Notes: generated by a model from the letters alone, not told the origin. Shown: positions 18,250-27,487, numbered from the stretch's first letter. The stretch is 64,000 bases of DNA from Flavobacteriaceae bacterium UBA3339 (GCA_002360925.1 DERN01000008.1:9091-73090); one strand, 5' to 3'. A program made the numbers and translations.

Positions 18250-19266
18250 TTAAGCTTTTTTACGCATTTCTAAAATAAGATTTACTTGTAATCCGAACAT
18301 TAAAGCAGCTAAAATAAGATGAGCAGCTTGCGTTCCGAATGGGAAGTGAATATAATACATAAGTATTCCTGTAACTACTTCTGCAATAAGTAAAATCATT
18401 ACCCAATTAATTATTTTGTTGCCCAAGTTAAGACGTTTATTTCTTAAAAAAAGATAAAGATTTACAAAAAGAATCACAAAAGAAAAGGTTCTGTGGATAT
18501 AAAATGTAACATCCGGATTTTCTAACCAGAGCATTACATCTGTAATTCCGCTTCGGGTTTGTTCGTCTATAAATTGTCGTACTTGCGTTCCTAATCCAAT
18601 CTGAACTAGAGTAAAAATCAACGAAATCCACGCAACTAAATAAAATGCTTTATCGTATTTTGTAACTGTCGGTTTGTTTTTTGCCAAATGAATCAAGTAA
18701 ATTAATGCTGCTACATTGAATAAAGCGGCAATCATGTGTGTGGTTATTTTTACAGGATTTAAAACCGAATAAACTACAGTTGCGCCTAACCAAGCATTAA
18801 AACCTAAAAGGAATAAAACAATTCCTGCCCACAAAACGATTGACTTTTTGCTATTCCAATATTTGAAAGAACGGATAAATAAAATCAAACAAGCAATTCC
18901 TGCTAAAGCACCGCATAAACGATTAATGTATTCGGTCCAAGTGTGATAAACGTTAAAAACGGCGTAATCGTGTTTGGTATATTCGTTCCAATTTGAAGCG
19001 TTATAAACATCGGTCGATTTAAAATCTTTATCGGCAACCCAAAGTTTTTCATCTTTAATAATTACTTGACCTTTTTCATAATCGTGATTGGGTTCCCACA
19101 ATAATTCCTGAACATCGGTTGGCGGAATGTAATAACCAAAACATTTTGGCCAATCCGGACATCCCATTCCCGAACCTGTCATACGAACTGTTGCTCCGGC
19201 AATAATAACCAAATACACTAAAATAAGTGAGATTTTAGCCCAACGAATAAATGATTTGTTTTCCAT
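18250..19266 (-). CDS. ctaA: Heme A synthase (COX15/CtaA family)
   Basis: Oxidises heme O to heme A for aa3-type cytochrome oxidase, in the inner membrane. The 338 residues form about eight membrane segments. TM1 is followed by GATVRMTGSGMGCPDWPKCF, where the Cys and Arg residues are conserved in the family. The heme-binding histidine regions are VYHTWTEYINR, KITTHMIAALFN, YIHRTFSFV and TQAAHLILAAL. The roughly 60-residue loop between the first two segments is larger than in Bacillus CtaA and is common in this phylum. Heme O synthase is not in the window. Confidence 0.93.
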   Translation of the reverse strand: MENKSFIRWAKISLILVYLVIIAGATVRMTGSGMGCPDWPKCFGYYIPPTDVQELLWEPNHDYEKGQVIIKDEKLWVADKDFKSTDVYNASNWNEYTKHDYAVFNVYHTWTEYINRLCGALAGIACLILFIRSFKYWNSKKSIVLWAGIVLFLLGFNAWLGATVVYSVLNPVKITTHMIAALFNVAALIYLIHLAKNKPTVTKYDKAFYLVAWISLIFTLVQIGLGTQVRQFIDEQTRSGITDVMLWLENPDVTFYIHRTFSFVILFVNLYLFLRNKRLNLGNKIINWVMILLIAEVVTGILMYYIHFPFGTQAAHLILAALMFGLQVNLILEMRKKA

Positions 19267-19270
19267 GTTT

Positions 19271-20710
19271 TTATGTTTTAGGATTAACGGGCGAAAATCC
19301 CAATGAAGCGGCTTTTTTAATCATAAATTCGTAAGCAGCATCATATTCGTTAGGAATTTCGCCTTCTAAAATAGCTTCTTTTATTGCATCTTTAATCTGA
19401 CCGATTTCTTTTGAAGGCGGAAGATTAAAGATTCCCATAACTTCTTCTCCTGTAATTGGCGGTTGAAAGTTACGAACATGATCGCGCTCTTCAACTTCGA
19501 CGATTTTTTGTCTTACAATTTTGAAGTTATTATGATATTTTTTGAATTTTTTCGGATTTTTAGTTGTGATATCTGCTTCGCAAAGAGTTAATAGATTTTC
19601 GACATCGTCTCCCGCATCAAAAACCAATCTTCGAACGGCCGAATCGGTTACTTTATCTTCGGCAATCACAATTGGACGCGAACTCATTGTAACCATTTTT
19701 TGTACAAATCGCATTTTATGATTTAAAGGCATATGTAAACGTTGAAAAATTCGTTTAACCATTTTTCCACCTAAAAATTCGTGTCCATGAAATGTCCAAC
19801 CATTCTTTTTATTGAACTTTTTTGTAGGTGCTTTTCCAATATCATGAAGTAAAGCCGACCAACGCAACCACAAATCGTCTGTGTTTTCACAAATATTATC
19901 CACAACTTCTAACGTGTGATAAAAGTTATTTTTGTGCGTGTGTCCTTCAACTTCTTCAACATTATTCAGCGCAGTTAATTCAGGAAGAATAATATCTAAT
20001 AAACCAGTTTTGTACAACAATAGAAATCCGATGGAAGGTTTTGGAGTTTCTAAAATTTTATTCAATTCTTCTACAATTCGCTCGCCCGAAATAATTTTAA
20101 TTCGCTCAGCGTTTTTTGAAATAGATTGCAACGAATTTTCTTCAATCGTAAAATTTAATTGAGTAGCAAATCGAATAGCACGCATCATACGCAAAGGATC
20201 GTCGGAATACGTAATATCGGGATCTAACGGAGTACGAATAATTTTATTTTCTAAATCGATCATTCCTTCAAAAGGATCAACCAAATCTCCGAAATTTGAA
20301 TCGTTCAATGAAAAAGCCATTGCGTTAATGGTAAAATCACGACGATTTTGGTCATCTTGAAGCGTTCCATCTTCTACAACAGGGTTTCTACTTTCTTGTC
20401 GATACGATTCTTTACGAGCACCAACAAACTCAATATCCATATCGTCGTAACGCAACATCGCAGTTCCATAGTTTTTAAAAACCTGTACTTTTGGATGATG
20501 CGGAATTAATTCAGAAACTTTTAAAGCCAAATCAATACCGCTGCCAACCGCTACAATATCAATATCTTTCTTTGTGCCGCGTTCTAATATAAAATCTCTA
20601 ACATAACCGCCAATTGCGTAAACATCTACGTTCAATTCTTTCGCTGCTTGCGAAATAATACTGAAAATAGGCAGTTTTAAGGCGTCTTTATAATTAGGGG
20701 ATACAATCAT
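19271..20710 (-). CDS. CCA-adding tRNA nucleotidyltransferase with HD domain
   Basis: Builds or repairs the 3' CCA end of tRNAs, which matters here because the tRNA-His genes in this window do not encode a full CCA. The 479 residues carry the class II nucleotidyltransferase head (AIGGYVRDFILERGTKKDID with the DxD metal pair), the RRDFTINAMAF block, the tRNA-binding helical region and an HD phosphohydrolase domain (LLHDIGKAPTKKF). Its ATG overlaps the stop of the upstream tsaC-like gene as TAATG, so translation is coupled. Confidence 0.93.
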   Translation of the reverse strand: MIVSPNYKDALKLPIFSIISQAAKELNVDVYAIGGYVRDFILERGTKKDIDIVAVGSGIDLALKVSELIPHHPKVQVFKNYGTAMLRYDDMDIEFVGARKESYRQESRNPVVEDGTLQDDQNRRDFTINAMAFSLNDSNFGDLVDPFEGMIDLENKIIRTPLDPDITYSDDPLRMMRAIRFATQLNFTIEENSLQSISKNAERIKIISGERIVEELNKILETPKPSIGFLLLYKTGLLDIILPELTALNNVEEVEGHTHKNNFYHTLEVVDNICENTDDLWLRWSALLHDIGKAPTKKFNKKNGWTFHGHEFLGGKMVKRIFQRLHMPLNHKMRFVQKMVTMSSRPIVIAEDKVTDSAVRRLVFDAGDDVENLLTLCEADITTKNPKKFKKYHNNFKIVRQKIVEVEERDHVRNFQPPITGEEVMGIFNLPPSKEIGQIKDAIKEAILEGEIPNEYDAAYEFMIKKAASLGFSPVNPKT

Positions 20711-21279
20711 TATTTTCTTAAAATTGTTACTTTAGAATCGTTGGTTAATTTGATAACCGTTGATGATTTTTTTGAAATTTTGTTTAAGTCTAATTTTACA
20801 ACATAATCTACACCGTTTATGATTTCTTTGGAAATTTCGGAAAACTGGGTAGGAGTAGATTCACCACTAATATTTGCTGAGGTAGAAACCAAAGGGCGTT
20901 TCATTCGCTCGATTAGTTTAAAACAAAAAGGCGTATTTACAATACGGATTCCCAAAGAATTATCTTCTGAAATTAGGTTTTTAGCAACAACTTTTGGATC
21001 ATCTAAAACCAAAGTTGTTGGTTTTTCAGAACAATCTAAAATATCAAAAGCTACTTGCGGAATATTGCGAAATACCTGATACAACAATCGATCGCCGTTT
21101 ACTAAACAAATCATGCTTTTACTTTCGACACGTTTTTTTAGAGCGTATATCTTTTTTACAGCTTCTTCGTTAGTTGCATCGCATCCAATTCCCCAAACAG
21201 TATCTGTAGGATATAAGATAATTCCTCCGTTTTTTAAGACTTCAAAAGCCTCGTGTACTTCTTTGTTTATGTCTTCCAT
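20710..21279 (-). CDS. L-threonylcarbamoyladenylate synthase (Sua5/YciO/TsaC family)
   Basis: Makes threonylcarbamoyl-AMP from threonine, bicarbonate and ATP for the t6A37 modification of ANN-decoding tRNAs. The 189-residue protein has the YrdC fold motifs: YPTDTVWGIGCDATN near the start, KKRVESKSMICLV, and STSANISGESTPT, the nucleotide site. It lacks the extra C-terminal Sua5 domain, so it is TsaC-like in length. It shares a one-base overlap (TAATG) with the CCA-adding enzyme, forming a tRNA-maturation pair. Confidence 0.93.
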   Translation of the reverse strand: MEDINKEVHEAFEVLKNGGIILYPTDTVWGIGCDATNEEAVKKIYALKKRVESKSMICLVNGDRLLYQVFRNIPQVAFDILDCSEKPTTLVLDDPKVVAKNLISEDNSLGIRIVNTPFCFKLIERMKRPLVSTSANISGESTPTQFSEISKEIINGVDYVVKLDLNKISKKSSTVIKLTNDSKVTILRK

Positions 21280-21408
21280 AATTGGTTTTCAAAAAGTACA
21301 CAAAATTACGAATTATAGTTGGAAAGCCCTTGTTTTGTCCGCTTTAAAATTGAAGAAATCCTTTTTATTACTAATTTAATCCGTAATTTTAGATCAAATT
21401 ATAGGAAG

Positions 21409-21822
21409 ATGGATAAAGTAAAGGTTTTAGAAATGTGTAAAGCTTTTTCTAAAAACACGTTAATGGAAACATTACAAATTGAATATATAGATGTTGGTGA
21501 AGATTTTTTAACAGCAAAAATGCCTGTAAACTCTAAGGTTCATCAACCAATGGGATTATTGCATGGCGGAGCTTCTGTGGCATTAGCCGAAAGTGTTGGA
21601 AGCGCAGCTTCGATGCTTTTTTTGGATCCGAAACAATTTGAAGTTCGCGGAATCGAAATTTCAGCCAATCATTTAAAAAGCAAACGTGAAGGAGAAGTTT
21701 TTGCTACAGCGCGTATTATTCACAAAGGAAATCGCTTGCATTTGTGGGAAATTAAGATTACCGACGAAAATAATCAATTGATTTCGTTATGTAAATTAAC
21801 AAACATGATTTTACCAAAATAA
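21409..21822 (+). CDS. Hotdog-fold acyl-CoA thioesterase
   Basis: A 137-residue PaaI/MenI-like thioesterase. The start at 21409 has a good ribosome site (AGGAAG just upstream); the longer frame back to 21319 lacks one and reads across the divergent promoter. The catalytic region is HQPMGLLHGGASVALAESVGS, with the His-Gly-Gly of the hotdog helix and a Glu nearby. The isochorismate synthase gene follows by 1 base, suggesting a role in menaquinone synthesis (hydrolysis of 1,4-dihydroxy-2-naphthoyl-CoA), but this is inferred from context. Confidence 0.9.
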   Translation: MDKVKVLEMCKAFSKNTLMETLQIEYIDVGEDFLTAKMPVNSKVHQPMGLLHGGASVALAESVGSAASMLFLDPKQFEVRGIEISANHLKSKREGEVFATARIIHKGNRLHLWEIKITDENNQLISLCKLTNMILPK

Positions 21823-21823
21823 A

Positions 21824-22879
21824 ATGGAAGAATTACTTGAGAAAGCACTTTCTAATCAGCTACCTTTTGTAATATATCGAAAACCGAATGAAACAACTCG
21901 TTTTGGATGGTTTCAGAAAGGTAATCGATTGAATAAAACCGTTTTTTTAGACAAATCTTGTTTTGTATTTGCTCCTTTTTCGGGAAATGAAAAAGTTGTT
22001 TTCTATCTCGAAAATTGTCAATTAATAAAAGAAGAATCAGATTTTAAAGTTTCTTTTTCTGAAAGTGAAATGTCACTCGAGAATCCAAAAGTAAATCAAG
22101 CTTTTCATATTAACCTCGTGAAAAAGGGAATTGATGCTATTAAATCCGGAAAAATGGAAAAAGTAGTACTTTCTCGTCGTGAAGAAATTGAAATTAATTC
22201 CGAAGAATATGAACTTTATTTTAAACGTTTTTTAAAGAAATATCCAACCGCTTTTGTCTATTGGTTTTATCATCCTAAAGTTGGAATGTGGATGGGAGCA
22301 ACTCCCGAGCAATTAGTCAAAATTGAATCCAATAAAGTTAAAACGGTTTCTTTGGCTGGGACCATGATCGAGGCTGGAATTGATTTAAATAACATTGTTT
22401 GGGGAGTTAAAGAACAAGATGAACAAAAAGTAGTTACTGATTTTATTTTGAATAACTTAAAGTCTTTTTCTAAAGAAACGCATCAAACAGAACCATTTAC
22501 ACATAAAGCAGGTTCTTTGTTGCATATTAAAACGGATATTGAAGCTATTTTAAATTCTGAAAAAGATTTAAATTCAGTGATAGAGTCGTTACATCCAACT
22601 CCTGCATTATGTGGATTTCCGAAAGAAATTGCGCGCAAATTTATTATTGAGAATGAAGGATATGATCGGGAATTTTATGGAGGTTTTCTAGGAGAATGGA
22701 AATTTGATAACCTAGATTATGCCGAGAAAAGTGATCTGTTTGTAAATTTGCGCTGTATGAAGATTGATGATTCTAAAGCGTATTTGTTTTTAGGAGGCGG
22801 TGTAAATAAAGACAGCAATCCGGAAAGTGAATACAAGGAAACGGTAAATAAAAGTAAAACAGTAAAAAGTATTTTATGA
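21824..22879 (+). CDS. Isochorismate synthase (chorismate-binding enzyme)
   Basis: Isomerises chorismate to isochorismate, the entry step of menaquinone (or siderophore) synthesis. The 351-residue protein has the conserved C-terminal block of the family: MGATPEQLVKIE, TVSLAGTMIEAG, SLHPTPALCGFPKE, and YDREFYGGFLGEW, containing Mg-binding glutamates. The N-terminal third is divergent, as usual in this phylum. It is the middle gene of a tight operon with the thioesterase (1-base gap) and bshB1 (4-base overlap). No siderophore genes are near, so menaquinone is the likelier role. Confidence 0.92.
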   Translation: MEELLEKALSNQLPFVIYRKPNETTRFGWFQKGNRLNKTVFLDKSCFVFAPFSGNEKVVFYLENCQLIKEESDFKVSFSESEMSLENPKVNQAFHINLVKKGIDAIKSGKMEKVVLSRREEIEINSEEYELYFKRFLKKYPTAFVYWFYHPKVGMWMGATPEQLVKIESNKVKTVSLAGTMIEAGIDLNNIVWGVKEQDEQKVVTDFILNNLKSFSKETHQTEPFTHKAGSLLHIKTDIEAILNSEKDLNSVIESLHPTPALCGFPKEIARKFIIENEGYDREFYGGFLGEWKFDNLDYAEKSDLFVNLRCMKIDDSKAYLFLGGGVNKDSNPESEYKETVNKSKTVKSIL

Positions 22880-23592
22880 AATTAGATATATTAGCTTTTG
22901 GCGCTCATCCCGACGATGTAGAATTAGGTTGTGGTGCCACGATTGCAAAAGAAATTTCATTAGGAAAAAAAGTTGGAATTGTAGATTTAACTCGCGGAGA
23001 ATTAGGAACTCGCGGTTCAGCTGAAATTAGAGATCAAGAAGCTGCAAAAGCAGCTGATGTTTTAGGAGTTTCGGTTCGAGAAAATTTAGCTTTTCGAGAC
23101 GGATTTTTCGTAAATGATGAAAAACATCAATTAGAAATCATTAAAATGATTCGTAAATACAAACCCGAAATAGTTTTGTGCAACGCTATTGATGACAGAC
23201 ATATTGATCATGGAAAAGGAAGTAAATTAGTTTCGGATGCATGTTTTTTATCTGGTTTAAGAAGAATTGAAACAATTTTTGATGGAGAAAATCAAGATGC
23301 TTGGCGACCAAAATTAGTGTATCATTATATTCAATGGAAAAATATTGAACCCGATTTTGTTGTAGATGTTTCGGAATTTATGGATAAAAAAATCGAAGCG
23401 GTAATGGCTTATAGTTCTCAATTTTACGATCCAAAATCAAAAGAACCTATGTCTCCGATTGCTTCAAAAAACTTTACAGAAAGTATCGAATATAGAGCAA
23501 AAGATTTAGGAAGATTAGTGTTTGCAGAATATGCCGAAGGATTTACAGTAGAAAGATATGTGGCTGTCAATAGCTTAGGAAATTTGAAATAA
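22876..23592 (+). CDS. bshB1: Bacillithiol biosynthesis deacetylase BshB1
   Basis: Removes the acetyl group from GlcNAc-malate in the synthesis of bacillithiol, the low-molecular-weight thiol of this phylum. The 238-residue LmbE/PIG-L-type metalloenzyme shows the zinc motif GAHPDDVELGCG near residues 9-20, the following DLTRGELGTRG, and the third zinc histidine in DDRHIDHGKGS. Its ATG overlaps the isochorismate synthase stop by four bases (ATGA). Other bsh genes are not in the window. Confidence 0.94.
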   Translation: MKLDILAFGAHPDDVELGCGATIAKEISLGKKVGIVDLTRGELGTRGSAEIRDQEAAKAADVLGVSVRENLAFRDGFFVNDEKHQLEIIKMIRKYKPEIVLCNAIDDRHIDHGKGSKLVSDACFLSGLRRIETIFDGENQDAWRPKLVYHYIQWKNIEPDFVVDVSEFMDKKIEAVMAYSSQFYDPKSKEPMSPIASKNFTESIEYRAKDLGRLVFAEYAEGFTVERYVAVNSLGNLK

Positions 23593-23606
23593 AAATATAA
23601 AAAATG

Positions 23607-23637
23607 TTTGCGAACAGCTGATAAATCTGTATATTTG
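23607..23637 (+). promoter_or_regulatory. Bacteroidota-type promoter of the tRNA-His array
   Basis: TTTG at 23607-23610, then 19 bases, then TATATTTG at 23630-23637. This matches the TTTG-N19/20-TAnnTTTG consensus of the phylum. It lies 18 bases before the first tRNA. Confidence 0.82.
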
Positions 23638-23655
23638 CACTCGTTAAACAAACAC

Positions 23656-23730
<75 letters not shown>

Positions 23731-23770
23731 CAAAAAGTTCAGAGTTGACTTTCAAAATAAAACTCCAAAT

Positions 23771-23845
<75 letters not shown>

Positions 23846-23885
23846 CAAAAAGTTCAGAGTTGACTTTTAAAACAAAACTCCAAAT

Positions 23886-23960
<75 letters not shown>

Positions 23961-23965
23961 CAAAG

Positions 23966-23992
23966 GCGATTCAGAAATGAATCGCTTTTTTT
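23966..23992 (+). terminator. Terminator of the tRNA-His array
   Basis: GCGATTCA/TGAATCGC stem with a GAAA loop, then seven T. Confidence 0.88.
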
Positions 23993-24006
23993 ATTACCTT
24001 TGCATC

Positions 24007-24396
24007 ATGATTGAGGAAATTGTAGAACAAAAGATTCTTATTGATCCTATTTTATTAGAAGAAATCAATGAAAAGATTGAAGAAGAAAAACAGGTGATCA
24101 TCCATTTTTCTTTATATGCTGATTTGGCTGGCGATATGGCTAGAATATGGAAATCGACTTATTTGATTGATGTGGAAACTCAAATTAAGTATCCATTATT
24201 GTGGGCTGAAGGAATAAGTTACGCTCCGCAATGGACGCAGATTCCTTCTACACGTCCGTTAGATTTTACCTTAATATTTAAAGGTTTGCCTAAAAGTTGC
24301 AAAACGTTTGATCTTTTAGAAATTATTCCGGAAGATGGAGGTTTTGAAATTAGAAATGTAAGAAGAAATAATAGCGATGTATATTATGTAAGTTAA
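24007..24396 (+). CDS. Conserved-looking cytoplasmic protein of unknown function
   Basis: I do not recognise this 129-residue protein. The frame is open back to 23806, but that stretch is the tRNA-His copies read as protein, so I start at the ATG at 24007. A perfect -7 element (TACCTTTG, 23995-24002) ends 4 bases before the ATG, so the message may be leaderless. The protein is acidic in its first third, lacks a signal peptide, and has a Trp/Pro-rich centre (WAEGISYAPQWTQIPSTRPL). It is followed by a bidirectional terminator. Confidence 0.8.
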   Translation: MIEEIVEQKILIDPILLEEINEKIEEEKQVIIHFSLYADLAGDMARIWKSTYLIDVETQIKYPLLWAEGISYAPQWTQIPSTRPLDFTLIFKGLPKSCKTFDLLEIIPEDGGFEIRNVRRNNSDVYYVS

Positions 24397-24397
24397 C

Positions 24398-24432
24398 AAA
24401 AAAAGAGCTTGAAAATTTTCAAGCTCTTTTTT
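24398..24432. terminator. Bidirectional terminator
   Basis: Near-perfect palindrome, AAAAAGAGCTTGAAAA pairing with TTTTCAAGCTCTTTTT, between two convergent genes. Confidence 0.85.
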
Positions 24433-24434
24433 AT

Positions 24435-24821
24435 TTAATCGATATTATAACCTTGTTGTTCGTCTTCAATAAACCATTGAACTTTTCTAACTAAACTTCT
24501 AAGGATTTCTTCTCTTTTGTTTGCTGTTCCACTTTCAGCTAACGAAATTTTGTTGTTTAATGTAACAATATCATCTGTTAATTGACGTGCGCCAACATTT
24601 ACGCGAATTCCAATCATCGCATCATCAGGAACGTCTTTAAAAACTTTGGTTAAATGTCCTCTCCAGTCAAAATCTTTTAAATCCTGAAAACGATCGGCAT
24701 TTACCGTCATATAAACCGTTCTTACTTTGTTTACGATTTCAATATCGGTTTTTACCTCTTGTGCAAACACCTGAAACATTCCTCCAAATGTTAGCAAACT
24801 AATTAAAAATAATTTTTTCAT
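24435..24821 (-). CDS. Secreted protein of unknown function
   Basis: A 128-residue product with a clear signal peptide (MKKLFLISLLTFGGMFQVFAQ). The mature part is charged and probably alpha/beta, with no domain I can name. It ends close to the terminator at 24398-24432. It is in the same orientation as terC but 40 bases downstream of that gene's stop, so it could be co-transcribed. Function unknown. Confidence 0.75.
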   Translation of the reverse strand: MKKLFLISLLTFGGMFQVFAQEVKTDIEIVNKVRTVYMTVNADRFQDLKDFDWRGHLTKVFKDVPDDAMIGIRVNVGARQLTDDIVTLNNKISLAESGTANKREEILRSLVRKVQWFIEDEQQGYNID

Positions 24822-24861
24822 AAAAACATTTCTTTTTACTAAAGATATAAAAAAAATCGGA

Positions 24862-25671
24862 TTAATCCGATTTTTTTCTCATTTTCATATTTAAAAACTC
24901 TACAGCTAACGAAAATGCAATTGCAAAGTAGAGATATCCTTTTGGAACAGCTCCTATATGTTCGCCTGCTAAAACAGCATCCGACAAATGCATTGATTCG
25001 GTCGTTAACATAAATCCGATTAGAATTAAAAATGATAATGCTAAAATTTGAATAGAAGGATTTTTATTTACAAAGTTTCCAACCGGAACAGCAAAAAGCA
25101 TCATAATAGCAACCGAAATAATAACTCCGGCAACCATAATAAATAGTTCTGGTCTTTGTCCCCAAAGTTCTACATGAGCAGGATATAGTCCGTTTGTCAT
25201 TCCAACTGCAGTTAAAATACTGTCTACAGAGAAGATTAAATCGATCATTAAGATTTGAACGATTATCGAAGAAAACGAAACCGATCTTTTTGCTGCTGCA
25301 TCTTTAGAGTCGGTAATATGTTCAATATTATTTACTTTTTCGTGGATTTCTTTGGTCGATTTATAAATCAAAAAGATCCCTCCGCCCAAAAGGATTAACG
25401 CTTGTCCGTTGATATGAGCTGTAAACCAACCCCAATCTATAGAGAACAAAGGTTCTTTCATTTTGGTTAACCACGTAATTGCGAATAATAATGCAATACG
25501 CATAAACATTGCTAATAAAAGACCGATTCTGGTTGCTTTTTTTCTTTGTTCTTCTGGTAATTTTCCTGTTACAATTGAAATGAAGATTACATTGTCAATA
25601 CCTAATATAATTTCTAAAAATGTAAGGGTTAAAAATGCGATCATCGCATCAACTGTGAAAAGTATTTCCAT
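24862..25671 (-). CDS. TerC family integral membrane protein
   Basis: The 269-residue protein has about seven membrane segments and the two TerC acidic motifs, FLEIILGIDNVIFIS near residues 18-32 and IDLIFSVDSILTAVGMT near 145. The family is linked to metal (Mn) export and tellurium resistance. Positioned last before a secreted-protein gene, 7 bases downstream of the small lipoprotein gene, so it is likely part of the murQ-led transcript. Confidence 0.92.
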   Translation of the reverse strand: MEILFTVDAMIAFLTLTFLEIILGIDNVIFISIVTGKLPEEQRKKATRIGLLLAMFMRIALLFAITWLTKMKEPLFSIDWGWFTAHINGQALILLGGGIFLIYKSTKEIHEKVNNIEHITDSKDAAAKRSVSFSSIIVQILMIDLIFSVDSILTAVGMTNGLYPAHVELWGQRPELFIMVAGVIISVAIMMLFAVPVGNFVNKNPSIQILALSFLILIGFMLTTESMHLSDAVLAGEHIGAVPKGYLYFAIAFSLAVEFLNMKMRKKSD

Positions 25672-25678
25672 AAACCGA

Positions 25679-26053
25679 TTATTCTTTAACTTTAGTTATT
25701 TGCCCTTTTTGTTTGTTTGTGTCGCCCACAATGCTGTATTCAAAAATATATCCATCTGCCGAAGTTGTCAATATTTTCATATGAATTCCTTTTTGTTCTG
25801 CCATATTTTTGGGATTTATTTTCTGTAAAACAAATTCACAGTCATTAATCCAACGAATACTTGCGGTATCGGTTTTTCCTTGATAAGTTTCGATTTGAAG
25901 TTCATTTGTTCTAACAAAAGTCGAAACGTGTTTTTCTCCGTTAATTTCTTGTTCAAACAAAAATTTTCCGGTTTTAAAATCAGTGCAATTTCGCTCCTGA
26001 TTATAACATCCCGCTAAAAATAAAGGGAAAATCAATAAAAAAATCTTTTTCAT
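25679..26053 (-). CDS. Small lipoprotein of unknown function
   Basis: A 124-residue product with a lipobox (FLFLAGC-type, lipidated Cys16) after a hydrophobic leader, so membrane-anchored. The mature part is mostly beta-like. Similar small lipoproteins in flavobacterial genomes are sometimes labelled as topoisomerase IV, but nothing in this sequence supports that label. It sits between a small membrane protein and terC in a compact operon. Confidence 0.78.
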   Translation of the reverse strand: MKKIFLLIFPLFLAGCYNQERNCTDFKTGKFLFEQEINGEKHVSTFVRTNELQIETYQGKTDTASIRWINDCEFVLQKINPKNMAEQKGIHMKILTTSADGYIFEYSIVGDTNKQKGQITKVKE

Positions 26054-26055
26054 AA

Positions 26056-26286
26056 TTAGTCGTTAAATAAGCCGCTTACCATGGTTTTTAAACCTCTAAA
26101 AAATAAATACATAGAATATAAACAAATCAAGCATCCTAAAATAAGCACCGGATAATACAAAAAGTGCTCTTGGTTTTTGAAGGACGAATAAATAATTGTT
26201 GGACCCGTAAACATTAAAAGAATGGCAATAAGCAAATTGCGTAATCCTTTATAAATCCTTGTTTTGTCTGTTCCTGAATTCTCCAT
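26056..26286 (-). CDS. Small two-span membrane protein (DUF6095-like)
   Basis: The 76-residue protein has two hydrophobic segments (about residues 15-35 and 43-65), a positively charged start and a short cytoplasmic end. It resembles the small DUF6095 family found beside murQ in flavobacteria; the family name is from memory and moderately sure. It overlaps the 3' end of murQ by 38 bases, so translation may be coupled. Confidence 0.7.
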   Translation of the reverse strand: MENSGTDKTRIYKGLRNLLIAILLMFTGPTIIYSSFKNQEHFLYYPVLILGCLICLYSMYLFFRGLKTMVSGLFND

Positions 26287-27088
26287 AATGTTCTATTGCA
26301 TTTCGTACGTTTCCGTATGTTTCTATTAATATTTTGCTTTCTTCATAATCGATTTTAAGTTCATTTTGAACCATTCTAATTGCTCGATCGACTAATTTAT
26401 CGTTCGATAATTTCATGTCGACCATTTTATTTCCTTTTACATGACCTAATTGAATCATAGTTGAAGTTGAAATCATATTTAGAACTAACTTTTGGGCTGT
26501 TCCGGCTTTCATTCGCGAACTTCCGGTTACAAATTCGGAACCAACCACAACTTCAATCGGAAAATCGGCTATTAAAGCCAAAGGACTTCCTGCATTACAA
26601 GTGATTACGCCTGTTGGAATATTATTTACTTTACAGAATTCTAATCCACCTAAAACATACGGAGTTGTTCCTGAAGCGGCAATTCCAATAACAAAATCAT
26701 TTTCGTTTATTTGATAATTTTTCAGATCAATTTCGGCTTGATTTCGATTGTCTTCAGCATTTTCGACTGCTTTTCGAATCGCTTGATCACCTCCTGCAAT
26801 CAATCCTATTACTTTATCATAATCAACTCCAAAAGTTGGCGGACATTCCGAAGCGTCCACAATTCCTAATCTTCCCGAAGTTCCGGCTCCGATATAGAAT
26901 AATCTTCCGCCTTTTTTCAATTGCGAAACGATTTTAATAACAGCTTTTTCGATTTGAGGAATTGCTTTTTCTACAGCAAAAGGTACTGTTTGATCTTCTT
27001 TATTGATGTTTATAAGTAAATCTAAAACACGCATCTGTTCTAAATGATGATAATTAGATTCAGATTCTGTGGTTTTATCGAAGTTCAT
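26249..27088 (-). CDS. murQ: N-acetylmuramic acid 6-phosphate etherase
   Basis: Cleaves the lactyl ether of MurNAc-6-phosphate to give GlcNAc-6-phosphate and lactate in peptidoglycan recycling. The 279-residue SIS-domain protein shows GAGTSGRLGIVDASECPPTFG (sugar-phosphate site and the conserved Glu), GIAASGTTPYVLGGL and TGSSRMKAGTAQKLVLNM. It heads an operon with a small membrane protein, a lipoprotein and terC. It is divergent from rnpB. Confidence 0.96.
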   Translation of the reverse strand: MNFDKTTESESNYHHLEQMRVLDLLININKEDQTVPFAVEKAIPQIEKAVIKIVSQLKKGGRLFYIGAGTSGRLGIVDASECPPTFGVDYDKVIGLIAGGDQAIRKAVENAEDNRNQAEIDLKNYQINENDFVIGIAASGTTPYVLGGLEFCKVNNIPTGVITCNAGSPLALIADFPIEVVVGSEFVTGSSRMKAGTAQKLVLNMISTSTMIQLGHVKGNKMVDMKLSNDKLVDRAIRMVQNELKIDYEESKILIETYGNVRNAIEHYGEFRNRQNKDL

Positions 27089-27167
27089 ATTGAATGATTA
27101 AAGTAACAAATTTAGCTAAAATTTGATTTAGATTGATAATTTCTAGTAATAAAACCAAATTTCGTAG

Positions 27168-27175
27168 TACTTTTG
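27168..27175 (+). promoter_or_regulatory. Probable -7 promoter element of rnpB
   Basis: TACTTTTG matches TAnnTTTG and ends 5 bases before the first base of the RNA's P1 helix. No clear -33 TTG. Confidence 0.6.
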
Positions 27176-27180
27176 CAGCC

Positions 27181-27471
27181 AGCAGACCGCCTTATCGCTG
27201 GCTTATGTCAGAGGAAAGTCCGGGCACCACAGAGCAGGATAGCGGATAACGCCCGCCCGTTGCAAGACGAGGACAAGTGCAACAGAAAGGATGTACAGTT
27301 CGGCTGTAGTGAAATCAGGTAAACTCTATCCGGTGAAATGCCATGTAAACCAACGCTAAGGACTGCTCGTCTAAGTTGGAGGGTAGGCAGATGGAATGTT
27401 TGGGTAACCACTCATCTAGATAAATGATAAGGAAAGATTATTCTTTACAGAACCCGGCTTATAGGTCTGCT
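27181..27471 (+). ncRNA. rnpB: RNase P RNA, compact bacterial type
   Basis: Catalytic RNA that trims tRNA 5' leaders. The ends pair as helix P1 (AGCAGACC at 27181-27188 with GGTCTGCT at 27464-27471). The universal cores are present: GAGGAAAGTCCGGGC near the 5' end, and ACAGAACCCGGCTTATAGG near the 3' end. About 291 bases is short compared with the ~377 of E. coli, implying reduced peripheral helices. A T run follows the 3' end. Confidence 0.95.
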
Positions 27472-27487
27472 TTTTATATAAAATATA

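Noticed and set aside
27208..27411. Minus-strand frame inside rnpB
   Set aside because: It lies antisense within the RNase P RNA, which explains the conserved bases.
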